Positions 46,701 through 57,937 of a DNA stretch of 64,000 bases are shown in pieces. The position numbers and the translations under genes are program-made. The notes under the pieces are model-generated. The model had not been told where the DNA came from. It saw only the letters and a list, made by a program, of their open reading frames with translations, and ran no database searches. Source of the DNA: Sanghuangporus weigelae (lineage: Eukaryota > Basidiomycota > Agaricomycetes > Hymenochaetales > Hymenochaetaceae). Each line of letters opens with the position of its first letter. The first letter of the stretch is position 1. The stretch covers positions 496,001 to 560,000 of the forward strand of contig CP137328.1 of NCBI GenBank assembly GCA_033182465.1, written 5' to 3'.

Positions 46701-49700
46701 ACCACTTTTTTCGAATAAATCTCTATCGTCTCTACCTCATTGAAGAGGTAGGCCGGTTCAACTTACTACAGAGTCATGACTACAACAGTCGGCGTCACAG
46801 CGGGGACAAGCTACGCCAATGACCAGGAATGGATCATTCTATCGCTGACTTGTTCGCATTCGCCAACTTCATGGTGCAATACGGCCCAAACTATCTTCTT
46901 TGTGTCTCGGACTTAACGAGACCAGAGAAGTTTGTTCGACTGTCAATCTACTTCTCATTCCTTTTCTGACTTGATCCTTATCATGTATCGAAAAGCATTA
47001 TGTCCGATATGTTTCCGACGTGCACAATTATATATTTCTTGGAATAACGATGTGCGGAATGCAAGAATCTTCCATGAAGAACGAACTGTTGACAAGGCGG
47101 TATGCTGCTCCTATGAGCGCTGAAGACGACCATAGGGCTTGACCTGTGTCTAAAATACGCCGCGAAATTGGTTACTCAGAGGCGCTGCACCCCAATATCC
47201 CAACGAGTACTTCTCAGTTCCTGCTTTTCATGGGATCAATTCTTCCGAGTCGATAAGGTTCTTCTATATTTTGGTTCTGACAGCCCCTATCAATGACTTG
47301 TTACTTGAAAGACAGTTTGTTTTCGGTGTGAGATACTTGAGCGTGTAACAAACTATTATGAAACAATACCATTCGCAAGTAATTACAGAAACTCAGTTCT
47401 TTGTGGCTTTGTGACGCATCAATCTCCCGTCATCTTCCCAACTCTGAAATATACCTTCGAAGCAACTATTCTCTGTTCCAATGAATCAGTCCAGGAAAAT
47501 GTCTCAGCAACATCTCGATTTTTCTGTACTTGCTGCCGCGAGGGGCGCACAATATTTACGAGGAGCGATTCCTCCAAAGCATCTCGGACATTCTCACATT
47601 TATTTTGAAATAAGTGCTCGGGGTCTTCCTTGGAGAACAATGTCGCTTATCATAGAGTTCTGGCGAATGATCCTAGGCCGTGTGTTGTCAATTGTTTGCC
47701 GACTGGCGCCGTACATCGAAGATATTCTTGCTTTCCTTCTGAACAAGGTTCAAACTGTATACAGGCCACGTAGACTAGAAGAACGGAGTTGTTGCAGGAG
47801 CAGGAAGGAAGATGGACCACTCGCTGGGCGATCGCACCACACCGACGTCTCAATCTTGGACCATTTCGCATACTTTTCAGACGTTCTTCTCAACTGGGCA
47901 TGTTCACTTCTACTTGCGTAATTCCTTCACAGGCCGCTATCATTAGTTTTAACCATCTCACGCGACACGACGCTCTGGTCAGTTTGCTTTTGTTATCTGC
48001 ATAGCATCTCAAGAATTTTTACTCACAGTTTTTATTGCTTTTGAATTATAGATAACCACGCCACTCTTCGGAGCCGGGTGCCTTCAATGCATTGTCCGGC
48101 GCGGGAGCCATCGCACAAAGTCCCGATCACAGCTGGTCAGGGCGCAAAGTAACTTGTCCACTAGACCCGAGACGCGAATTAAAGCTAGTGTTGCCTGAGC
48201 ATAAGATGTACCGGCTTCTCTCGACTGGCCAGGCAGCGGGAAATTGGCGTCGGAGTCAGAATCGGTGTGACTGATCAATATTGGGCAAGAGGACCTGCGA
48301 GATGTATAGGCAGAAAGCCTTGAGCGTCAGCGGCGTTAGCATTCTACCGTTTGTGGTTCTCGTATGCCTAAGCTCTTCATCCATGCACTGATCTGTGGAA
48401 TTCTTTTATCACATTTGACCACTCTTATTTGTCCTCGCGGGAACGACGGTCAGAGCGAGGAAACAAATTGGCAGGTGCTTGACATTACAACAGGAATTAG
48501 AGAAACAGAGACTTCCAGAACTAACAGACGTAAAGGTGAACCATTATTATTCTGTACCCGCGACATCGGAGGCTGGAAAGAAGAAAGACTGCGCATGGCG
48601 CCGTGCGCTTGCGAACATGGTTTCAGAGAAGAACGCAAGGCACTCCTTGCGTTCCGAGCGTCATATCTCTGGATAAGCTTCTTCCCAGCGTACGTTACTG
48701 ACCCGTCAGCTTAAGATCTTCGCCTCAAGACACGTTGCACTCCCCGACGCGTCAGCGGCGCTAAGCATCTCGGAGTGAAACCAGCCCGCCCGTTTAGCAC
48801 AGGCACGGGGCCTTTTCTCTCTTCTTGCGAAGTGTGAAGCCGAGCATGCCGAGCGACGCAAATCAGTCAGATCATCTCGCCTGCTTTCGGATCACTCACT
48901 TCCTCGGCGTTCTCCGAATTATGCTTGCAGAGGCACCAGTGCCTCGTTATTCTCAATGTGAACTGTCTGCAGTAAGGCTGAGCTTTACAGTTGAGGTACC
49001 TGTAGGACGTATTTGTGTTACTTGTTTAGAAGTTTAATGATCATGATCTTTCTTCCAGCTGGACAGCCTCCGGCTTCACATCCGGCTCCAGTGAAGGAAG
49101 CCTATTCTAAGTATCCAGACGGTGGCAATTCTCCGGAATTAGATGATAGATCGTCGCGATCAACGGCTCGCGCATGGGTTTAGAGCGCAACTTGAGTGTC
49201 ATTGTACTGTTTATATCGGCTATCATTTGTTCCTGCATGTGTCCTTCTTGGTATGTCCAAGTACACCAGTCTCGTTATATTTGAATTTTCTCAATGACGT
49301 GATGCATGGTACTGAGATAACTTCGTTAAAGCGGGCTTCGAACATATGCTTCACACGCACATATCGGCGCGATAGGAGGAACTCTGGTCCTCCAGTCACG
49401 ATTGCTCCTTGGACTGTATTCGATTTGTAAATGTAATGTCATTTGAATTACCAGGTCCAAGTTCTCTTTTTTTAGGCTTATGAATTTCCGTATCATGATC
49501 TGGTATGTTCTTTATGAGTCCGTCACGTACAAGGAGCAAGTCACGGTCACAGTACCACACACACGAACGACAAACTTCCTGTTACTTCCACCACGACCAG
49601 CATGAGTATAATGACTCAACACATTTACTAGGCGACTTCAGGAAGTGTGCTCTCTACCACTGTGCTGAAACAGCGTAGTCAGCTCATCTGCGTGGTTCAG

Positions 49701-50694
49701 AGGTAGTTTATTCTAGTCTTTCCTTTGGAAAAAAATCTCTCGCGGTGATGATTGTGCCATTAAGAGCTGAAACCTCCGATCTGCCTGTCAACTTCTTGCG
49801 GAGAAAAAGCCAAAGACCCTTTGTCCTAATTGGTACGTGATAACCTCCATTTCTACTGTTTTACTCAGGGTCTTTTTCCAGCCGCGTTTGGGTATTGATG
49901 CCGCCGGACGTGGTATTCCGATTGCGCCAAGGAGACTCAGATTTGAACATGATTTGGCCGAACTGATGCAGTTTTGCTCTGTGCTGTGCTTGTCAACTGC
50001 TAGGCATGGCCAACTACAACCGCATGGCGCTGAGCAAGTCCCGAGAAGCAGACCTCGCATACGTACTTCCGAATTTCCGGCCCTGTCGTCTGGTCCGTTC
50101 CTTCAGTCAGCATCCGATGATAGCAAAACGAAGACATCGCAAGAACTCAGGACTTGTTTTCAGTACCTTCTACTTTGCCGATGCGGTGTCTATCGCACCT
50201 CGGAAGGCCGTACGGTGAAGCGGTGCGAAGAAGTCTCTTGCTCCAATACAAATTAAAGTTCAACGGGAAGGAAATCTTCTCATCATACATGCGATGACTA
50301 CGGCGATCACCTGCGGCGGAAGTTCAGATGACGGCAGGGTTCAGGTGAGGCGAGACGGGAAGCCTAGAGACGGGAGAAGAATGAATATTTTCAGACGATA
50401 GCCCAAATCGGAAATCAGTTACGGCGCGCTCAATCAACGGCGGAATGAATGGGAAGACGCGAATGTCCCTCCCGAGTTTGCGTTTGAGCACCGCCCTGAC
50501 GAGTTTGCTCTCCCACTCCCATAGGAGACAAAGGAAATGGCTATATTATGTTCGTGGAAGTCACCGCGTTTCCATTGTGTACAGACGAGTCCCTCTCCGT
50601 TTTCGCCTTGCCCGGTGCCTCCGCTTTCATCGTCCTTCCTTTCTTAATCTATACCGCTCTCTGCTCGTCCTTCCCCTTCTCCACGCTGTCCATC
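43707..50694. other. Seven-kilobase region without a convincing gene
   Basis: Holds the promoters of GT2 (left) and of the KRE6-like gene (right). Between them are only ORFs of up to about 150 codons: 44964-45371 (Lys/Arg/His-rich), 47481-47921 and 48364-48714 (hydrophobic start MPKLFIHALICGILLSHL) on the plus strand. None has a known domain, a neighbouring conserved exon or a repeat signature. A C/T-rich tract lies at 44160-44300. I cannot rule out small genes or long non-coding RNAs. Confidence 0.4.
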
Positions 50695-53259
50695 ATGTCC
50701 AACTCGACCGTACACCTTCCACAAGATGCTCCGCCTAACTCCGAAAGCTCCGATGAGTACTTCACTCTGCCGCAGGGTTCAGTCCGTCATTCAGCTAGTG
50801 TTCGGTCCGTAACGACACACACGCGCGCCCATATTTCTAGTGCCCAGTCTGCTATCCTTGAAAATACTGAAGGCGAGGCTACTGACGACATTATCGATAC
50901 ATGTCCACCGACTCCGCGTGATCCCTTTATGACCCCAACTCACAGTCCAGTACCTTCAGCTCCCGGTTCAACTCATAATCTGGGTTCTGTTCAGCTCGCT
51001 GGGGCGACTGCCTCGCGGCTCTCCATTCATAGTCCTGTTTATGGATTTGCGAGTCTCGCGAATGGCCAAGGTGCCTCAGCAACTCAAGGAAATCGTAAAG
51101 CTGGTCCCTCCTCTGAGACCAGCTCTTCTTCTCCACCTCCCGCTCCATCTCTGCCTTCTTCGCACGGTCGCGGTTCTCGAGTGTCTGGCAGCGTTGAGTT
51201 TGCAGTCACAACAACCAACACTCCGACTCATGGTAAGCGTGAATCTTTCGCCGCACCGCCGAAGTTGGCCCGCCCACCGTCAGGTATTTCCATCGGAGCA
51301 CATCATCGCCGTCTCTCTCAGCGTCCTGGAACGGCCGGAACACAAGGCTCGTCTATGCACCTCACACCACCGGGGTCCGCACATTCTCTATCAGAGAAAG
51401 CGGCCCTTGGCATCGCATTTCAAAGAAACGAGGAGCGGTACAAGAGTTGTCCGCCGAAACGTCAGGAGTGCAAAATGCTCGAACCTGATGCGGTTATTGA
51501 AAAGCCTTGGTTGATAAAGCCAGACCGTCGTGCTCGCATGGCTTACTGGCTTACGGTTCTGTTTTCAACGTTTGGCATTGTTGCAAGTTTCTTGCGTACA
51601 TGGTATGGAGCAAAGACTGTCCAGCTTCTCAAGGGTAATCTTTGCATGGTACTCGAGGATAATTTCGATGGCAATAGCATCGACACGAGCAAGTGGTCTT
51701 GGGATGTCGCAATGGATGGCTTCGGGTGAGTAACATTTCTCATGTTGCTGCTTCTCAGGATTTTCGATTCGTTTGTGGTGTGCTACTTGCACTGCCCCAA
51801 TGTTTTATTCTTGTTTGGCATTTTGCATTCTTTATGGGACCGATATACATGAACACGTGTCTGACGTCAGCGGGTCATTCATTGACCTTCTGACAATGAA
51901 CTCGTGGTTTCTGATCTTCTTTCATCCGTGCACCTCTCTCAGAAGTCCAGGCCCCTATGGGCCACGTCCGTGATCTCACGTTAATCCACTGCCCGATTTA
52001 CGTTTTAGACTACAAACTTGATGATCGTCGTGTCTCCGTTTCGTCGCAGCAGATCTCTTATCTGGATCTGCGTCCGTATGCATCTCGAGCTAACCTTATA
52101 TTACCCTTTAGGAACGGCGAGTTCGAGATGATGACTAACTCTCCAAATAATTCGTTTATCGAGGACGGCATTCTCTACATCGTCCCGACCCTCACGTCTG
52201 ATGTTATCGGATCCAATGCAATCTTCGACGGCTTCACTTTCAACATTACGGGATGCACGGTGGCCAATTCGTCGGCCTGTGGAGCTGTCTCCAACCAAAC
52301 CACGAAGACTGTTATTAACCCTGTACAATCTGCTCGCCTCACCACGGTCAACAGCACGTCGATCCAATACGGTAAGGTCGAAGTCCGTGCAAAGATATCC
52401 ACTGGTGACTGGCTCTGGCCTGCAATTTGGATGCTTCCCGTTGACAACACGTATGGACCTTGGCCACTCTCTGGTGAGATCGACATCATGGAATCTCGTG
52501 GGAATGACAGGAGCTATTTGGCGCAGGGTGTAAACTTCGTCCGCGCCAGTCTCAACTGGGGTCCACTCTCCTGGCTCAACGAGGGATTTAGGACTTTCGG
52601 CTTTTGGGAGGCTCGTCGGTCTACTTTCAACGAAGGCTTCCATATATACACGCTTGAGTGGTCGGACAAGTTCATGTATGTTCCTTCATATTATCACCGC
52701 TTCAAGTTCTAATACTTTCCGCGTAGTCGCTCCTACGTTGATTCGAGACTTCATCTCATGCTCGACCTTTCTTTTGATCGCCCGTTCTTTGATCGTGGTC
52801 AATTCCCGCCAACAGTCTTTAATGGTACCTCAGAAATTCCTGTCCCGAACCCATGGGGAGAAGATAGCTTCTCCGCTCCATTCGACCAAGGTACGTTCTT
52901 TCTTATTTGTTTCTGTACCTGGCGCTCATCACTTGCCTAGCATTCTATCTAATCATGAATGTCGCTGTTGGCGGCACCAACGGTTGGTTTCCGGACAATG
53001 TTGGCGACAAACCATGGCTCGATCAGTCAGACTGTCAGTTTCTATTACTTCCGCGTGTGGATTGCCGTCGCTAATTGCGCCTGTCAAACAGCTGCTATGT
53101 ATGACTTTGCCAAAGCCCAAGGCCAATGGTATTCCAATTGGCCAACCGACGTCAAGCAACGTGGAATGGCAGTGTAAGCTATCTTCTACCTCCATCTTGA
53201 AGCTTCCCGTTAATCTCTGTCTTCGTAGTGACTATGTAAAGATGTGGCAGCTTTGCTAG
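50695..53259 (+). CDS. kre6: KRE6/SKN1-type GH16 beta-glucan synthesis-associated protein
   Basis: Six exons: 50695-51725, 52112-52675, 52727-52890, 52941-53033, 53092-53173, 53229-53259; 1965 nt, 654 residues. The ATG at 50695 (MSNSTVHLPQ) is preferred over the in-frame one at 50548, because family members have a Ser-rich cytoplasmic N-terminus and no signal peptide. A single membrane segment (YWLTVLFSTFGIVASFL, about residue 283) makes it type II, with the GH16 domain in the secretory lumen. The active-site motif GEIDIMES gives E466, D468 and E471. WKSWDVAMDGFGNGEFEMM-like text, IVPTLTSD and the end with DYVKMWQLC are diagnostic. These proteins help make beta-1,6-glucan of the cell wall. 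The first intron (386 nt) is far longer than the others here. Confidence 0.93.
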
Positions 53260-53818
53260 ACGACAGTTTTTCTCCTCACATTCCATTTCTGGCTCCGCGT
53301 GGAGCCTGGTGTCCTTCATGATACCGGCATCTGTCTCTATCTCAGTTCTGTCTGTGATGTCACTTCCCTGTATGCATGCCGTTCTTGACTAAAATAATTA
53401 CCTTTCTCTGTATCATCGGTCTATTGTTGCCTTTTATTCCTGGGTTCGTGTCGTTTTAAATTTGGGCTTTGTGCACACTAATTGTTTATGTATTTTCTTG
53501 TGAACTGAATTTCAATCATGGAGTCATGATTATGCAAATATATTGCAGTACCGTTCCTTCAAAGTAGAATGGATAAAATTCACATAGGCTGAAATGGAAT
53601 CTAACGGTCTGAATGATTATAAGTGAACATACATCCAAGAGAGGTCGTTGCTATCAGCAACGCATCCTATAATCAACCATTTCCTCCTTACAAGCCCTTT
53701 TTACGCATGGTTCCGTGCAAGGTGACGCAAAGTTGTCCCTCGAGCAACTTCTGCAACTATCCTTCTGGTCGGTAAGACGTAGGTTGGTATGGAAAACTTT
53801 CCCGCCTTCAAAGAAACT
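53260..53818. other. Region between convergent genes
   Basis: T-rich 3' region of the KRE6-like gene and tail of the minus-strand cysteine-rich ORF. No feature seen. Confidence 0.6.
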
Positions 53819-54487
53819 TCAACGTCGGGCTTTGCTCCGCAGCATGAAACTGTCTTCAAAATCCAGTTCTCTCCTTAGCTTAGGGCCTTGAGCGGGTGGC
53901 AAGCGAAGTTCCAGGTCACAGCCGCAGCGTTTGAGAAAGCATAGATTTTCGCACGGACAGCACATCCTGTATTTTGAACATTTCTCACAGTTGCATTCAT
54001 TTTCGCCGTCGCCATATGCACAAGATGTCTGCTTGAAGAAGTATAGAGTCCTCGCTCGTCCATCCCTGTCGATGGCGGATAGTATCATCCTTGGGAGATG
54101 CTTGGAGGTCGTGAAATGGGCGCTCTGCACACGATTGACCGTGAAATTGTCAATGCGTGGGTGGAAGAACCAGTAACTTCGGGTGCCTTTACAGACGAGG
54201 CGGAACTCGTCGTAAGTCACACTGTCCACCGATTGCATGATCTGCTGAAGAATATCCCAAGGAAGTAGCTTGGAAGAACGCATGTTGCCTGCACCGCTCA
54301 CAATAACACCGCCATCGATGCAATGAGGGCGAAGATAGTAAGCAAGCAGTCCGAGGCTCTTCTCGAACTGCTCCGAACAGAAGGAGTCTAACAAAGGGTA
54401 AAACTTGCTATGAGGCACTTCGGGATGGCATCCGAGATAACGACAACTGCGACATGATTTATCGAGAAAATGATGACGGTACGACAC
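53819..54487 (-). CDS. Cysteine-rich F-box-like hypothetical protein (5' end unresolved)
   Basis: An open frame of 222 residues whose first codon is GTG; the first ATG is at 54283, leaving 154 residues. A plausible acceptor (ACAG) just upstream suggests this is a terminal exon instead. Residues around KLLPWDILQQIMQSV and DEFRLVCKGTRSYWFF fit the F-box pattern (LPxDILxxI...RxVCK). The C-terminal third has ten cysteines within 37 residues (from SCAYGDGENEC to FLKRCGCDL), and the N-terminal part adds CRSCRYLGC, which suggests metal binding. If both hold, it would be a ubiquitin-ligase adaptor with a zinc module. No family name can be given, and the F-box call is tentative. Confidence 0.5.
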   Translation of the reverse strand: MSYRHHFLDKSCRSCRYLGCHPEVPHSKFYPLLDSFCSEQFEKSLGLLAYYLRPHCIDGGVIVSGAGNMRSSKLLPWDILQQIMQSVDSVTYDEFRLVCKGTRSYWFFHPRIDNFTVNRVQSAHFTTSKHLPRMILSAIDRDGRARTLYFFKQTSCAYGDGENECNCEKCSKYRMCCPCENLCFLKRCGCDLELRLPPAQGPKLRRELDFEDSFMLRSKARR

Positions 54488-54663
54488 TTGTCCCGGCCTG
54501 TATCACAAGCGTGTTCTACTGCGAGCCCTGCATGTGCCCGCGGACGTTCGGACGACGAACATCTCTGCGTAAGGAAGATGACGCATCCTCGATATTCATA
54601 GAATTTCACTGGGAAGTTATCCAGAAAGCTCAGAATATTGTCTGGTAAGTTCGAAGTGTATCG

Positions 54664-54939
54664 CTAGCGCCTGCGACGTTCACTTAGGGAAAAGCTCGCA
54701 GGAGGTGTGGCACGCAGAATAAGTTCGGCCTTGACTTGAAAACGTTCCGTCTCAAGCGTGCCCTGTCGAAAGATTTGCAGACTGCCATTGTGAGAAGACA
54801 TGAGAGCGCTTTTGTGATCGCTGACGAGAACGTGTCTGGCTGATTGATCCCGCACATGCTTTTCTGACATCCAGGTGAATTCATCGATGATCTTGATCCT
54901 GTGCCTAAGTCTTTGGTATAAACGAAGACCGTGGTCCAT
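54664..54939 (-). CDS. Hypothetical ORF upstream of the cysteine-rich gene
   Basis: An ATG-initiated frame of 91 residues, mixed charged, no domain recognised (FTWMSEKHVRDQSARHVLVSD, FQVKAELILRA). It might be an exon of the same minus-strand locus or a separate small gene. Confidence 0.3.
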   Translation of the reverse strand: MDHGLRLYQRLRHRIKIIDEFTWMSEKHVRDQSARHVLVSDHKSALMSSHNGSLQIFRQGTLETERFQVKAELILRATPPASFSLSERRRR

Positions 54940-55008
54940 CTGGATCGGAGGCGGTGAGTTATCGAGAGAGAGTTTTCGACATCTTTTGGGGGCGTCGGAT
55001 CTGATAAT

Positions 55009-55260
55009 TCAATCCAAGAAAATGTCGCAGACTAAGAGGTGACGCCAGAGATCGCCGTCCGTGCCTCGAGGAATATCCCTAAGAGAAAAGCATGCGCCCA
55101 GACCAACTAAAAAGACTAGCACGTCGAGGTTCACCGTGTATTCGTACTCATACCCTCGATACTCATACGGTAAACGATTAGGTTTCTCGACGTATGTCTC
55201 GTAAAATCTTTCTTCTTCGTCCTGACCTTCCGCTTCATACTCTCGGTGCAGCTGATCCAT
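55009..55260 (-). CDS. Hypothetical ORF, acidic/Tyr-rich
   Basis: An ATG-initiated frame of 83 residues with an acidic start (EYEAEGQDEEERFYETY), a Tyr-rich middle (YEYRGYEYEY) and a short hydrophobic stretch (LDVLVFLVGLGACF). Not recognised; could be a chance ORF. Confidence 0.25.
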   Translation of the reverse strand: MDQLHREYEAEGQDEEERFYETYVEKPNRLPYEYRGYEYEYTVNLDVLVFLVGLGACFSLRDIPRGTDGDLWRHLLVCDIFLD

Positions 55261-55753
55261 CCTCTTTTCCTCCGCGTCAAAGAAGGCCCGCTATGCAGCC
55301 TGATCTGAAGGAATCTCGTCGACGACTTCTTTACCAAGCGATCTCAGATCGCTACCAGACGACCGAACCATGGTATAGTATGTTCCTACAGCACATCAAG
55401 ATAGAAAAAACTCAGGCAAATCGGGAGATACCATTGTGGACATAGATGACTGCGCCATAGGTTCCCAAGTTTGTGGTCGGAAGGTAAAGTGGTCTAGGGA
55501 CGTTCTGAATTTCGTCGTCTCAGAAAAGGAAAATGACACGAGCACGTGATGGTTATCGGGCCACGGTCGTTATAACGGGTTCGTTGCCCGTAACCGTTCC
55601 TTCCTTTCCTTTGCGTCCAAATTCTCCCGAGTTGTACGTCTTTTTTTTTCTCCTTCAAGGTGAGTATGCATCTTCTTTTGCCTCATTCCCTCGATATTGT
55701 TGCTCAATCCTGACGTGCTTCAGTTCCTCCAGGCCTTTCTTATATACTATATT

Positions 55754-57349
55754 ATGTGTCTCGCTCGCTCTACCGGAATCTCTCATTCCCGCGTCCAGGT
55801 GACGGCCCCTCGCAGGAATCGTAATCAAACTTCAAAGAAAGGACAGAAAGATAATCAGACGGTCAAATATTTTCCCCGAGAATTTCTTAAAGTTCCTCTG
55901 AAACCCCAGGAGGTACGGACCAGGCACACTGTTTGTGAATCCCGCTCCATTCAACTGTCGTCACATCCTACTTCAAGCCGCATCAGACTCGCTCTACAAG
56001 AGATTTTCAGGACATCTCTCCCGGAATCTCTTTCATCACGCCATTCACTCGAGTCCAGGGACGCAAAAAGCAAAAAGCCAATTGCACGTATACCGTCCGC
56101 CATATTTATTCTTAGGCATTCTTCGGTTCCAATAATAGATCAACCTCTGAGTGGCGCTTCAGACGCCTCTTCTGACTATTCTGCCGACGTAAGCAGTATC
56201 TCAACTGAACTGTCCGATGCCAGTGAATCGGACAGAATTGCTGACGCCGCTTTTGACTCTGAAGAGGAAGCGAAAATCTTCGAGGTCGATAAGGCGAGGA
56301 TCATTGGATGGTTATGCGGCATGGATTCTTGGGACTTCAACGGCAAAAATGACAGGGACGAAGCGCATACCAAAGTCGAACCGGAGAACACGCATTCTCC
56401 TCTTTCGATGCGGCGTCATCTAACTGGGCTGGATTCCAAGATAGAGTTCTTGGGAACCACGGAGGAGCACAAAGAGAGCACAAATAGCTCTGTGGAAGAG
56501 TTCCATTCTACCGAGAGTCCTACCGATTTATCGGGATCCGTAATCATCTACGATCCTAACAGGGCTTTAGCTTTGGTTTCGGACGACATACAACGAACTG
56601 GCATTACAAATTCGAAGGAGGCAGCGATCCTCGACCAGCTAGAGGGACTCGAGGATCAACCACATAGGACTCTTGTTCAGTCAGGTGAAGCCCTCATGGA
56701 AATTGACGGATTCGGTTGTCATGAACTGGACTATGAGGACGACGTGAACATGCTTGAAGATGATTTCGAGGAGCGCCTGTACGACTATCTTGTACATGGC
56801 ACGGTCGTGGGCACCTGGGACATCGCGAAACGCTGTCTGAAGGCAGTTGATGTCCTGGAACCAAAGAAGGCGTTGCTCAGGGCGAGTGACAAACCCACCA
56901 AGGCCCGGAGGCGCTTTCATCCGTACGCTCGTTCAGCAGGATCTCATTCCAATAAGGAGTCTAGGACAACTTCGACCGATCCTTTTGTTGATCACTTCTC
57001 CAATTACGAGCTCAGGTGGAAGCAAATGAATGATGATCCGGAGCAGACGTTGACCTTCGCGGATATTCCTTGGCCAATCTTTCCAATTGTCAATTCTCCG
57101 GAGGATGTCACAGAGGACAGGATTGACGATTTTATTCAATTCATAAGGTTCTCCGGGGATATAGGATTTATATCACAGCCTCTTGCGCGCCTGAAGAAGA
57201 TAGTGCATTATGAACTTCTCAAGAGATGGTGCTTGGACAAGTTTACGAAGAGCATTCTCCCTCGCATCATTGATCCAAAGGAGAAGCAATCAGTGCGCTT
57301 CGCCGCGAGTACCGTGGAGGGATATCTCACTCGTCTCAAAAACCGGTAG
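55754..57349 (+). CDS. J-like-tail protein with degenerate HPD (paralog of the 9699 gene)
   Basis: An intronless frame of 531 residues from the ATG at 55754 (MCLARSTG). The frame is open a little further 5' but only through a TTG. The N-terminus is basic and Ser-rich, the middle acidic (SDASSDYSADVSS, DSEEEAKIFEVD). The C-terminal 140 residues match the 9699 gene: FHPYARSAG for PHPYARSTN, LTFADIPW for LTFKDIPW, then RWCLDKF for NWHPDKF, and RIIDPKEK for RVVDPAER, with equal spacing to the end. The HPD triad needed by J-domains to drive Hsp70 has become CLD here, so any Hsp70 role is doubtful. An AT-rich stretch (TATATACTATATT) directly precedes the ATG, as at 9465. Confidence 0.75.
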   Translation: MCLARSTGISHSRVQVTAPRRNRNQTSKKGQKDNQTVKYFPREFLKVPLKPQEVRTRHTVCESRSIQLSSHPTSSRIRLALQEIFRTSLPESLSSRHSLESRDAKSKKPIARIPSAIFILRHSSVPIIDQPLSGASDASSDYSADVSSISTELSDASESDRIADAAFDSEEEAKIFEVDKARIIGWLCGMDSWDFNGKNDRDEAHTKVEPENTHSPLSMRRHLTGLDSKIEFLGTTEEHKESTNSSVEEFHSTESPTDLSGSVIIYDPNRALALVSDDIQRTGITNSKEAAILDQLEGLEDQPHRTLVQSGEALMEIDGFGCHELDYEDDVNMLEDDFEERLYDYLVHGTVVGTWDIAKRCLKAVDVLEPKKALLRASDKPTKARRRFHPYARSAGSHSNKESRTTSTDPFVDHFSNYELRWKQMNDDPEQTLTFADIPWPIFPIVNSPEDVTEDRIDDFIQFIRFSGDIGFISQPLARLKKIVHYELLKRWCLDKFTKSILPRIIDPKEKQSVRFAASTVEGYLTRLKNR

Positions 57350-57937
57350 ATCAATCCCACCCAGGGGCATTAAAGTAAGTCTCAGCGTTGTGACTAGTTC
57401 ACAATGCTACTGGAATGCTGGCATTCCGTATTTCCAAATGTCCGAAATAAAATCACTCACCTTCCTGTCACCTTCATTCCTTCCCATCTGCTTTATTTGA
57501 CTCTGAATCACACAACTTGTAGCACGCTCCTTCATTCCCCTGAACTTGACGTATCGCTCACGCTCATTTGTACTCGGACAAAACTGTATCCGTAGATGTT
57601 TGAAGAATCATATTTTGGACATTGTTGTTTTCATATTCAATTGATCCAACCCTCACACATCCGAGTTGAGATTAGACAATCCAAGGAGCATTTGGTTCAA
57701 TGTCGGAGTAGACATAAAGGAGAGCGATCAACTTCCAAAAAAAAAGATTCAATTTCTGGTACAGACAGATGAACGCCTAAGCCAAGCAAAAGAATGACGA
57801 AAGTCCCGAAACAACATAAAGAGCGAACGAAAAGTATTGTCCAATAACAACTGTTTACCGAAAGCAGTCGCAATGCAGCCGACGGACCGACGGCAGCATT
57901 ATCCACTCAAGACTAGCTTCTCGCTATCAATCTGCTT
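57350..57937. other. Region between convergent genes
   Basis: 3' sides of the J-like gene and of the copper radical oxidase. Only short ORFs. Confidence 0.6.

Noticed and set aside
50548-50694. Upstream ATG at 50548 for the KRE6-like gene
   Set aside because: It would add a hydrophobic N-terminus resembling a signal peptide, unlike type II family members. The ATG at 50695 gives the usual Ser-rich cytoplasmic start.
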